Notes under the pieces: generated by a model
What the model was told of the DNA's origin: nothing
Seen by the model: the letters and a program-made list of their open reading frames with translations, nothing else
The model's database searches: none
Part shown: positions 1 to 9,139 of the stretch, in pieces
Layout: each line of letters starts with the position of its first letter
How positions within the stretch are numbered: position 1 is the first letter of the stretch
Assembly: GCA_947095585.1 (NCBI GenBank)
Contig: OX352761.1
Span: 61,890,882 to 61,954,881, forward strand
DNA length: 64,000 bases
Direction of reading: 5' to 3'
Origin: Nephrocerus scutellatus
Taxonomy: Eukaryota; Arthropoda; Insecta; Diptera; Pipunculidae
Made by a program: the position numbers and the translations under genes

Positions 1-122
1 TCTACCGGCTGTCCAGCAATGTTAACTTGAGTTACTGAGTTAGTGCCGAGGAGGATGATTTTGGTTTCGGCAATATTAATCTTCAAACCCGCAACATTTG
101 CCTGACTTTCCACATTTGTTAA
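1..122 (-). pseudogene. RTE-like LINE reverse transcriptase fragment, cut by window edge
   Basis: Read on the minus strand, this segment is nearly identical to 14100-14225 of the plus-strand LINE further in. It encodes the part of a non-LTR reverse transcriptase just after the catalytic aspartates (motif around KIINLGTNSV and NIAGQPVD). Only this piece is present and it runs off the left edge, so the rest may lie outside the window. Similarity to the internal copy ends abruptly near 122, where AT-rich sequence begins. Confidence 0.8.
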
Positions 123-556
123 TTTGAAAATATTTTTTCATATTTTCATTTTAACTAAAAATTAACTTTTTTTCTTTTATTTCAAATTGTGTTTAATACC
201 ATTCCGTATTTATTATTGTGTTAAAATTTTCGAGAATAATTTTTGATATCTAAAAGTGATTAATATATTGGTCAAGATCGTTAAAGAAAGCAATCCACAT
301 TCTTAAAAAGAACAAATTGGTAATTTGTAAATCAAGAATATCAACAAAAGTGGAGTAGATTTACCAACCAAAGCGGAAACAATCGCCGATTTATAATCGC
401 TATGTCTGGTGCTGTTGGATAATTTAAACGACAAGAACATCACACTGAATCACCAAAAGAAGTCAAATAAAATCCCAACGACAAAAATTGCTGTACTCGA
501 ACAGCGGATACAGGCGTTTTCCGGTGATTTTTCAATCGCAATCAATGGTTTCTCAC
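123..556. other. AT-rich unassigned stretch left of gypsy element
   Basis: No open frame of useful length and no similarity to other parts of the window was recognised. It abuts the left LTR of the gypsy element, so together with 7398-7600 it represents the site into which that element inserted. The stretch from about 445 to 556 is less AT-rich and has a short plus-strand frame, but no family could be named. Confidence 0.4.
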
Positions 557-1250
557 TGTTGTGTCATAAAATTACGTAGAGGAAAAAAACACTTTTTATA
601 ATTCTCTGATATTAGTTTATTTATTTTACACTTAAAAATAGCTGAGGTTGTGCCTCTAGCTGAAAGGCGGCTTGCCTATTTAGGAGTTGGAATGACTGAC
701 CGTTAGGCAACTTGCCTAATCGGATGTTTGATAAAGACTCCCTGTTAGGCAACTTGCCTAATCGAATATTTGAAAATGACTGATTCATCCATCGTTCCAT
801 TTCTTCCTCCATGCCTTTGTTACTTGATTTTTTAGTGCAGGTCAAGCTGAACCGCTCGGTTGACCTGCATGTGTCCGCATCACAATTCTCGCAGTCGTTG
901 TACGATCAAGCGAATGCGGGCAATTGAGAATGTACACGCCGCGGTGGGTCGTCGGTGTCCGATTTAGGATTTGGGATAAAAGGATAGACTGGAGACGCCG
1001 CGGTGGGTCGTCGGATTTGGAATAATAGGAATTGTAGACGCCGCGGTGGGTCGTCGGATTTAGGATAATAGGAATTGTGTTATTGGAAAAATGGGTAATG
1101 TTACATTATGGATAATGTATACATTATGGATAATGTAACATTAGAAATAGGAAAAAAAATGGAAAATGTGCGTAGCACATGTTTGGAAAGTGAAGGATAT
1201 TATGAAATGTGCGTTGCACATGTCTAAAGGAGTTGTGTGTGGTCACAACA
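557..1250 (-). repeat. 3' LTR of gypsy element (694 bp)
   Basis: This LTR matches 6756-7393 almost throughout but is longer. It holds three copies (936, 995, 1038) of the GC-rich motif ACGCCGCGGTGGGTCGTCGG, where the other LTR holds two. It also has small palindromes: AGGCAACTTGCCT twice and ATGTGCG-T/A-GCACAT twice. On the minus strand an AATAAA-type signal lies near 615-628, about 60 bases before the LTR end, which would suit polyadenylation. Confidence 0.92.
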
Positions 1251-1263
1251 CTCCTCCCCCCTT
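1251..1263 (-). other. Polypurine tract of gypsy element
   Basis: On the minus strand this reads AAGGGGGGAGGAG directly against the LTR start TGTTGTG. This is the expected position of the primer for second-strand DNA synthesis. It fixes the left LTR as the 3' LTR. Confidence 0.85.
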
Positions 1264-1964
1264 AGAATACGAAAGACGCGCGACGTTAGGAGAGAAGAAT
1301 TTCGGCATATGGCATGTAGGAGCCAATGAACGATGAATGGAGTTTATACAATATGGAGTTTATACAATTTATTTAACAAACTTTTTTTTGTCTAGTATGT
1401 CTATATTGCAATATATTTTTTTTTGCTGGACATTATTTACTTATTTATTTATTTATAATCTGATTAAGATGATAATAATGATAATAATATAATTATATAT
1501 TTTTTGTAATTGCTAAGAAATGATTGTTTGTATATGTATTTTATTTTAATATATATAAATGATTACAATATGAGATTTTGAGCATTTTATTTTTTTATTT
1601 ACTTTTTTATGCGTTTTCTGTTACATTTTTTCCTGCTTCTTTGCTCACCGAGACTTTTATTTTGAAGTATTTCTTTATTACATGTATTAATATGCAAATT
1701 AGGCATATGGCAATGAGGGTAGAGGTCGAAATATATAAAGTTTCATGCTTTATTGTTACAAATGATTTATCTTTTCTTACTAAATCTTTTACGTTAATAC
1801 TGTATTTATCCAAATTTAATTTTTCAACATGTATTATATGGGACGAGATTTGGGATAGGTTACTGGGGATTTAGACTTTTTCGATTACGGGTATGGTCCG
1901 GAAATAATAGAGAATAGAGGACTCCGCTGTCTGATAATTTTATTGTGTGTGTCATGTTTAGTGT
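1264..1964 (-). other. Non-coding 3' region of gypsy element
   Basis: Seven hundred bases between the end of integrase and the polypurine tract. They are strongly AT-rich with no convincing minus-strand frame; an envelope gene would sit here in errantiviruses but none is recognisable. Short plus-strand open frames here look like products of base composition. Confidence 0.6.
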
Positions 1965-2714
1965 TTATGTATTTGTGTGCGCTTGTGTGTATGGTTTTAT
2001 TAAGTTATTGTGTATGACTTTTTCCTTCCTACCGATTTTAATTCTAGAATTTTCAGGGGATAGAATTTCTACGATTTCGTAGGGTCCTTCGAAGATTGGC
2101 GTAAGTTTTTTGTTGACCCTATTTTTTATTTCTAGTAGAACTTTGTCTCCTACGTTAAAGCTAGTTTCTTTACAGTTTTGATCGTAATAGGTTTTTGACT
2201 TTTCTTTCGCTTTAATTTGGTTATTGCGAATTATTTCATAGCCGGTTTGCATTTTTGCTTTTATCTCAGCGACATAATCATCGTAGTTGTATGTAGGCTG
2301 TACGCTTCTGTTAAGAGTTGAGGGAATTGGTGCTTCGAATCCGTATAGGGCTTCAAATGGACTGTAATTTGTGCTTGAATGTGGGGTGGTATTATAGCAA
2401 AATATCGCATAATCCATATACTGATCCAAATTTGCTTGATCTTTACTTGCATAATTTCTTAGATAGTCTCCTAAAGTTCTATGCGATCTTTCGAGTGAGC
2501 CATTTGACTGAGGATGGTATGGGCTAGTTTGTATTTTTTGAATCTTAAGTGTTTTGCAAATATTTTTGAATAGTTCACTTGTGAAATTCGTTCCTTGATC
2601 CGTAAGTATTGTTTGTGGTATTCCAAAGGTGCAAACTATTTTCTTTATCAGTGCTTCATCCACCGTTCTGGCTTCTTGGTTGGGTATAGCTATTGCTTGA
2701 ACGAATTTCGTTAA
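1965..2714 (-). pseudogene. Gypsy integrase, catalytic core and C-terminal part
   Basis: Integrase inserts the element's cDNA into the genome. The frame shows the second catalytic aspartate in LTDQGTNF, the glutamate in NGSLERSHR, and a GPY/F-type motif (IFEGPYEIVEI) near the C-terminus, then a basic tail ending at 1965. The N-terminal HHCC zinc domain and first catalytic aspartate are absent. The frame reaches back only to about 2714, where it abuts the RNase H remnant in another frame, so the missing part was removed by a deletion whose junction shifts the reading frame. Confidence 0.9.
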
Positions 2715-3298
2715 ATCATCCTGCCTATGGCTTCGTTGCTAGTGTCGGAAATGATATAAAAAGTTTTTGCAAAATTTGGGTAAATGAGTATGGGTGGTTG
2801 AACTATAGACTTCTTTAGTTTTCTAAAGGATTCGTCGCAAAAAGCGTCCCATTTAAAAGGTACGTCTTTACGAAGAAGTTTATTCAGCGGATTTGCAATT
2901 TGTGAATAATTTTTAATAAATTTTCGGTAATACCCGGACAGACCTAGAAATGATTTTATTTGTTTTTGAATTTTAGGGATTTCGATATTATTAATCGCTG
3001 CAATCTTATCGGGATCTGGTTTAACACCGTCTGCTGTAATGACGTGTCCTAAATACATAACTTCTGTTTTAAGTTTTTCTAATCTTTCCTCGACTACTTG
3101 GTCGGTTGATATCGAGTTAAGGTTATACACTGTGTAGTGGTCCATGTTTTCAGACTTAAGGCTTAAGTTTTTTATACTAACATCTTTGTTGTTGGTATTT
3201 AAAATAGATATGAATACGTAACCGTCTTTGGGTGTGGTTATCGTTGATGCCGAATATACGCGTGGAGCTATTTCCTGAGAAAAATATATTTGTTCCAT
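2711..3298 (-). pseudogene. Gypsy RT thumb and RNase H start, RT core deleted
   Basis: The C-terminal two thirds match the gypsy RT connection region (MYLGHVITADGVKPDP, then FLGLSGYYRKFI) and the beginning of RNase H (a degenerate I-S-D-T-S). The N-terminal third is the linker that follows protease. Between them (near 3104) the fingers and palm with the YxDD catalytic motif are missing: linker residues ending RLEKLK run straight into TEVMYLGHV. The stop at 2711 comes at the next deletion. No reverse transcriptase could be made from this copy. Confidence 0.85.
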
Positions 3299-3690
3299 TT
3301 TATTGGTCCATATTTTACCCTCTTTTCAGTTCTAGCTGGAATGGTTAAGGTCTTCCATTCGTTGCTGAAGTCTACTGTGAATTGTCTCTTTTTGTTGTGG
3401 TATATAAATATATTGTCATTGTAATCCACTATCGCATTAAATTTTCTAAAAAAGTCTTCACCTATGATTCCATCTTGCGTAATAGGGAAGTTTTGTGGTA
3501 CTATGTGAAAAGGATGTTTGGGATGTTGACCTGGTGTAATTTCGATGTTTAGTAGTATTGTACCCAGCGTTGACGTAGACATTTTGCCTATACCTGTCAG
3601 TTCAATAACATTTTTTAAGTTTACCTCGGCATTTAGTTTTAATGTTCCGAGTTTTATTAAACTAAGGCTTGCCCCCGCATCGAGCAGCAT
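3268..3690 (-). pseudogene. Gypsy aspartic protease and linker
   Basis: The retroviral-type aspartic protease processes Gag and Pol. The active-site motif is LLDAGASLSLI at the start of the frame, with A in place of the usual S/T in D-S/T-G at the second position. A downstream IIGEDFF agrees with the family's flap and second conserved region. The frame continues upstream without a methionine to about 3800, so in the intact element it is part of a gag-pol fusion or shift. It ends at 3268, overlapping the start of the next frame by 31 bases. Confidence 0.8.
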
Positions 3691-3818
3691 AATATTAGAT
3701 TTAGCCTTTGATTCCTGAGACTTTATCTCTATCTCGCTTTTAAAGGTAGATGCTCTGTTTATAGAAGAGATGTTGGCTATTTGTTTAGCTGAACTAGATT
3801 TAGTATCTAGATTTCTGG

Positions 3819-4577
3819 TTAGAAATTGATGTAGCCTTCGGATTTTGATGGTGGTTCATTTAGCAAAATATTTTGTTTTATTGTTTGCTTTCGGACTTTT
3901 TCCGGATTTGAGTCTCTGTTAGGCATACTATGGCCAGGAATTTTCTCAGACTTTGCATGTGGAATAGTTTGATTTAAACTATCGGATTTATATTTTTGAG
4001 ACAACTCGATTCGAATTTGTTTTTGAGAATTGGTTTCTCGATTTTGATTTCGAATATGATTATGATTTCGATTATGATTATGATTTCGATTATGATTATG
4101 ATTTTGATTTTGATTTTGATTTTGATTTTGATTTTGATTTTGATTTTGATTTTGATTTTGATTTTGATTTTGATTTTGATTTTGATTTTGATTTTGATTT
4201 TGATTTTGATTTTGATTTTGATTTTGATTTTGATTTTGATTTTGATTTTGATTTTGATTTTGATTTTGATTTTGATTTTGATTTTGATTTTGATTTTGAT
4301 TTTGATTTTGATTTTGATTTTGATTTTGATTTTGATTTTGATTTTGATTTTGATTTTGATTTTGATTTTGATTTTGATTTTGATTTTGATTTTGGTTTTG
4401 ATTTTGATTTTGATTTTGATTTTGTTTTAATTTTGATTTTGATTTTGATTTTGATTTTGATTTTGATTTTGATTTTGATTTTGATTTTGATTTTGATTTT
4501 GATTTTGATTTTGATTTTGATTTTGATTTTGATTTTGATTTTGATTTTGATTTTGATTTTGAATTTGAATTACGCAC
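3819..4577 (-). pseudogene. Gag C-terminal region swollen by Lys-Ser and Asn-Gln dipeptide array
   Basis: The frame reads about 20 Lys-Ser dipeptides, shifts, then about 55 Asn-Gln dipeptides, then Asn-His/Arg repeats and a non-repetitive tail of about 80 residues. All dipeptides come from one hexanucleotide (AAAATC on this strand) read in different phases. The tail lies between the nucleocapsid knuckles and protease, so this is probably a spacer in gag that expanded. The 4605-4735 segment partly repeats the 3995-4100 segment, suggesting that a duplication preceded or accompanied the expansion. Confidence 0.7.
4096..4560. repeat. (GATTTT)n hexanucleotide array, about 460 bp
   Basis: About 75 near-perfect GATTTT units, broken once near 4424-4432 (TGTTTTAATTTT) and once at 4395 (TGGTTTTG). 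The flanks have degenerate units (GATTATGATTTCG), which look like the seed. The interruption changes the phase, so the minus strand reads Lys-Ser on one side and Asn-Gln on the other. The plus strand reads Leu-Ile repeats, which I regard as a shadow. Confidence 0.98.
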
Positions 4578-4701
4578 AAGGTTTGATGTCTTTTACCTGA
4601 CTTTTTATATTTTTGAGACAACTCGATTCGAATTTGTTTTTGAGAATTGGTTTCTCGATTTTGATTTCGATTATGATTATGATTTTGATTTGGATTTTGA
4701 A

Positions 4702-5115
4702 TTACGCACAAGGTTTGATGTATTTTACCTGACTCCAAGTGCTTTTCGGGCCAGGTCGCTGGGAGTTTCCCTGATTCGAATAGTTATTTTCGTTACCGGA
4801 GTTCCTATTGTTATTAAAAACTCTTTTTCGGCATTGGTCTATAGAGTGACCTTGGTTTCTACAGTATTTACAAATTATGTCACTGCGGATTGTATCTACA
4901 TCAGACCTATTTGTTAATGGTTGAGTGTAGTTTAGAGTAGGCCTATTTACAAAAGGTTGGGTGGTTTGTAAATATATTTGGTCTCTGGTTTGTATATTTG
5001 GTCTCTGGTTTGTATTATTTAGAAACCTAGCGTCACCGGGGCTAAAATTAAAATTTCTGACTGTGCGGCATTCACTGGTATTGTGAGTTTTCGTTTTGCA
5101 GTGTTTACAGTACAT
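4702..5115 (-). pseudogene. Gypsy Gag nucleocapsid with two CCHC knuckles
   Basis: Two zinc knuckles are visible: CKHCKTKTHNTSEC near the start and CKYCRNQGHSIDQC about 85 residues later. They bind the element's RNA during particle assembly. The spacer is Asn/Gln/Arg-rich. The frame overlaps the capsid frame (5019-5693) but lies in a different phase, so a frameshift near 5110-5140 separates capsid from nucleocapsid in this copy. Confidence 0.88.
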
Positions 5116-5693
5116 GTTATTTTGGTTTTGGTACAGATTACAAGAAGTTTTTCTTCTTCCATCGCTATGTCGACTGCTTCGTCAAACTCTTTACATCGTG
5201 CACTTTTGACAAAAAGTTTTATTTGTGGATTTAAACCATTGCAAAAACTATTTAGCATCATTGCGCTGTTTAGCGAACGGATTGCTCTGTTGGATGAATC
5301 ATCCACAGTGTTTGCGTTCGCGTTGTTTAATTCATCGCACAACGCATTGGCTCTTTCCGCGTATGAAGCAACTGATTCCCTGTAGCCTTGCTTAAATTGA
5401 AAAATTTCTGTCTGAATCACCTGAACCGATCGACATTTTCTAAAATTTTTTATTAGTGCGTCTTTAAGTTCTGGCCATCCGTTATAATCGTTGTATTTTA
5501 TTACAACATTGTAGGCTCTGCCAGTTAACTTTAACTTCACTATGTCAACTAATTCTAATTTGTCTGCATCGTCAGTCGCTTTTTTTGACTGCAGGTCAAC
5601 TAGTTGTATGAATCGATCTAAACTTTTGGCTAATCCATCAAACTCAGGAATTAGGTTGATGGCGTGTGAAGGGTTAAAACGACTTGTAGTCAT
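5019..5693 (-). pseudogene. Gypsy Gag capsid region
   Basis: Gag capsid forms the retrotransposon particle. The start at 5693 (MTTSRFNPSHAINLIPEFDG) fits gypsy-type Gag proteins, which open with a similar PEFDG followed by an aromatic and Leu-rich helical domain; the W in GWPELKDAL is also typical. The last 30 or so residues are read past the frameshift into the knuckle region and are not native. Upstream, 5694-6755 is the leader. Confidence 0.82.
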
Positions 5694-6755
5694 TTTTTTT
5701 GATTGTCTAATGATACTTGGGGAACTTTGTCAACTAACTTTGAGTCTTCTCTCGGAACTTTGGAAAGCAATTACTACCATAAAAAAAAATCGGAGAAAAG
5801 GGGTTGGATTTGATGGGTTTAGAATTAGGGAAAGTCTCTTTTGTTATGTTTGCCTCATTCGTGAATACTTATTTTTTACTAAAAATTTCTATGTGTATAT
5901 TTATCTGAATTTTTGTAAAGATTTTGTTATCGTTTCGGTTAATTGTGTTCAAACTTTTTTTTTTACACGAAATATATGTTTTGGACATGGATAGAAAAAT
6001 ATTTATAAGTGAACTTTTTTATTTAGCACATAAGATATGTGTTAGGAAATGGTTACCTACTATAGAAATAAACTCTTAATTTTTTTCTTTGACTTCCTTG
6101 AGTTCATCTTTTATAAGATTTTATTTGTCTTTTAATATATTTTAAATTAGATAAAGATTTAAATATTTTTTAAATTCATAAAGTTTAAGAAAAAAAAATA
6201 GAATTCTTACAAATTCATGTTTTTGTTGTTGTTGGATGTTGCCCGCTGTGATGTGCTGGATGCTGGTAATGATGTTGATGACAATTGATGATATTGATGA
6301 TGAATTTCCGGGTCATTGTTTTTGCTATTACTGTTACTGCTGCATCGGTGTTCAGTCTCGCTTGCTTTAGCTTGTCGGATGTGGTTTTGGTTGGTAGATC
6401 GCGAATCATGGTTGAATTTAGCGTAGTATTGTCTTCATAATTCTGATTTCCGTAGCTATGGAAAAACATGGTATTTGCCATGTGCTTTCTTTGTATTAAA
6501 AAAAATTTGGCACAAATTATTCATCGTGAAAAGTTATAAATAATCTCGAACGTTGAGAAATTATAGAAAGCTCATTGCATATTTAAAAACAGCTTTAATT
6601 ACACATATATAAAAACCACGGATTATAAAATTTTACTACGACACAATCATACATTTTATTTTGTTGTCTCACTAGTCACGTTTAAAAACATTAAAAAAAA
6701 AGAAAAAAAATAAATCGGGATACTAGGCAGATGCTTTACCACCGCTGCCACCAAA
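5694..6755 (-). other. Leader of gypsy element, with tRNA-like primer site region
   Basis: About 1 kb between the 5' LTR and gag. The first bases inside the LTR on the minus strand (6755-6725) read TGGTGGCAGCGGTGGTAAAGC and then CATCTGCCTAGTATCCCG. TGG at this place is usual for a primer binding site, and the segment also resembles the 5' half of a tRNA, including a box A-like stretch. A small minus-strand frame (6215-6481) has no recognisable relatives and low-complexity ends; I do not call it a gene. Confidence 0.5.
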
Positions 6756-7393
6756 TGTTGTGTCATAAAATTACGTAGAGGAAAAAAAAACTTTTTATAA
6801 TTCTCTGATACTAGTTTATTTATTTTACACATAAAATTAGCTGAGGTTGTGCCTCTAGCTGATAGGCGGCTTGCCTATTTAGGAATTGGAATGACAGACC
6901 GTTAGGCAACTTGCCTAATCTGATGTTTGATAAAGACTCGCTGTAAGGCAACTTGCCTAATCGAATATTTGAAAATGACTGATTCATCCATCGTTCCATT
7001 TCTTCCTCCATGCCTTTGTTACTTGATTTTTAGTGCAGGTCAAGCTGAATCGCTCGGTTGACCTGCATGTGTCCGCATCACAATTCTCGCAGTCGTTGTA
7101 CGAACAAGCGAATGCGAGAATGCAATGGACAATTGAGAATGTACACGCCGCGGTGGGTCGTCGGTGTCCGATTTAGGATTTGGGATGAAAGGATAGATTG
7201 AAGACGCCGCGGTGGGTCGTCGGATTTAGAATAATAGGAATTGTGTTATTGGAAAAATGGGTAATGTTACATTATCCATAACATTAGAAATAGGAAAAAA
7301 AATGGGAAATGTGCGTAGCACATGTTTGGAAAGTGAAGGATATTATGAAATGTGCGTTGCACATGTCTAAAGGAGTTGTGTGTGGTCACAACA
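6756..7393 (-). repeat. 5' LTR of gypsy element (638 bp)
   Basis: Partner of the left LTR. It carries two copies of the GC-rich 20-mer (7145, 7204) where the left one has three, and a shorter version of the ATTATGGATAATGT palindromic segment. The outer flank TCAC at 7394-7397 matches 553-556. For a minus-strand element this LTR would hold the promoter. Confidence 0.92.
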
Positions 7394-7778
7394 TCACCAT
7401 CACAGATTCTTTTGCACAGATATTGTTCATCAAGTGTGGATACTGCTGACAGCAATACCATCAAAACAAAGTCATCATATTGTAACGTTACCAAAGATTC
7501 GGGAACAAAAAAGCAGTTACGTTAAAAAGTATTGTTATTCAAGTTTTTATTTTATTTGAGTAGTTTTTAGAGGTAGAATTTTTATTGACTTTCTGTCTCA
7601 GTAGCTGTGCGTGCCTTTTTCGTTTATTAGGCCTGGTACTACAAACGAATCAGTAACGTTTTCACTGTTGAGTGGTTGGTTCGTATTGTTCTTTTTAATA
7701 TTTTTTGATTTTTTATTATATTCTTATCTTATTTTACGTATATTTTCATCATCGGATTCGGTATTTTTACTTTGTAAA

Positions 7779-8508
7779 ATGAACTCTTATTTTGAAATTC
7801 ATTTCACAAATATAAGCGGCATTAAAAGTAATTTCAACTCGATCGTAGCACATCTTGATGCGAATAAACGTCCGGTTCTAAGTTTATGTGAAACACAGAC
7901 CTCTTATATGGGTACCCCAAATGATTTTCATTGTCCGGGGTATTCTCGTGTCGACTGTTTGGCTCCACATCGTGGGGTTATTTTATTTATACGAGATGAC
8001 ATCAGTTTTAGTGTACCTAATTTTAATCTTCCAAACAGTAATCCCATGTTCAATACGATATGGATTGAAATTGTAATTTCAAACCATTCGATGTTTATTT
8101 GTTCCCTTTATTGAAGTCCTAATTTGTCACCTGATGACACTAATATTGAGTTTAATTACTTATCAGACACTATAGACATAATTTACCAATCATCACCGAC
8201 ATCAGAATTGGTAGTCATGGGTGATTTTAATGTCCACAATGATTCATGATTGACCTATTCGAATGGTAGAGATCGATCTGGTAAAACCGCTGAACTATTT
8301 CCAAATGTTAATCTTTTCACCCAACTCGTTGATAAGCCAACTAGGTATCCCGATACTACTGGTCAATCACCTCACCTTTTAGATTTATTTCTTACTACTA
8401 TGCCAGATAAATATTCAATTGATGTATCTGCTCCATTAGGTCTTTCTGACCATGCCTTGGGTAGTAGCCAAATTTTCAATAGCACCAGTCCTTATAGAGC
8501 CTACAAGT
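7779..8508 (+). pseudogene. LINE-A APE-type endonuclease, interrupted by stops
   Basis: The endonuclease nicks target DNA to start reverse transcription. Visible pieces are NISGIKSNFNS near the N-terminus, LSLCETQTS (the E of the active site), VVMGDFNVHND, and LSDHALG near the end, which correspond to the family's N, E, GDFN and SDH blocks. In-frame stops at about 8112 and 8248 break it. The ATG at 7779 follows 178 bases of T-rich leader and is the most plausible start, since the protein similarity begins a few residues later. Confidence 0.85.
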
Positions 8509-9139
8509 AAAAGGCTACTCTGGCACTATAAAAATGCTAACTGGGAGCTCCTGAACCAATTTTATAGCTCATTTGGTTGGTCAACCTGTTTTTCCAGCAA
8601 TAATGCTGATGAAGCATCACAACTAATCACATCAACCATTTTGCTAGGAATGAAAAATTGCATTCTTTCTTCATTTAAAAAGAAAAATACTCATAAAAAT
8701 AAATGGTTTAACGAACATTGCAGGTCAGCAGTCGCCCATTTGGACTACGTTAATTACACTTCTGAAGAAAACCTTCTAACGTTTCGAATAGCTAGAAATA
8801 GATCAAACGCTATATTGAAAGGGTCTAAAATAATATATGACCTTAAGATTCGAGATAGCATGCGAAAAATTTTGGATTCTGATTCAAACAGTCGAAGCTT
8901 TTGGTCGTTTGCTGCATTAGTTATAAGAAACTTTGCAGACAATACTTCATCTATTCCTTATTTATTTCATAATGGTATTCATTATAGAACTGATATTAAG
9001 AAAGCTAATCTCTTAGTTTCTCATTTCGCTGGTGCGTCTACCCTTCCTTTAACTAACCAAAGCCCCCCAATTCTCCCAAATCTAGGCCCAGGTATGTCTA
9101 AAATCTATTTTCGGAAACGGGTTGTTTCAAAGATTCTGT
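8509..9139 (+). pseudogene. LINE-A linker between endonuclease and RT
   Basis: This segment continues the polyprotein after a stop at about 8508. It has an aromatic and basic linker (KNKWFNEHC, then RIARNRSNAIL) typical of the stretch between the SDH block and the RT fingers in CR1/jockey-like LINEs. LINE-B at 21336-21986 has the equivalent segment (QDGWYHSSFEQ, KRARNYCNGYL). It ends at a stop at 9139, just before DPNKATGPDGIP, the RT start. Confidence 0.8.

Larger units (their letters stand above)
557..7393 (-). mobile_element. Ty3/gypsy LTR retrotransposon with both LTRs, internally deleted
   Basis: Two related direct repeats (557-1250 and 6756-7393) begin TGTTGTG and end CACAACA, and both outer flanks carry TCAC (553-556 and 7394-7397), a 4-bp target duplication of the size usual for gypsy elements. 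Coding order on the minus strand is gag, CCHC knuckle, protease, a shortened RT, then integrase, which is the gypsy rather than copia order. A polypurine tract adjoins the left LTR, confirming minus orientation. The RT core, most of RNase H and the integrase zinc domain are missing, and frames are shifted in gag and before integrase. It is therefore a defective copy. No env gene is seen. Confidence 0.93.

Noticed and set aside
1578..1874. Hydrophobic plus-strand frame in the gypsy 3' region
   Set aside because: AT-rich composition gives Phe/Leu/Ile codons by chance, and a minus-strand frame of similar length overlaps it; no family resemblance.
3996..4430. Plus-strand frame of Leu-Ile repeats, about 144 codons
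   Set aside because: It is the complementary reading of the GATTTT array; the minus strand lies in a gag context with real flanking protein.
6725..6755. A complete tRNA gene
   Set aside because: Only the D-arm side is similar; no anticodon arm, T arm or 3' acceptor strand could be folded from the following bases.
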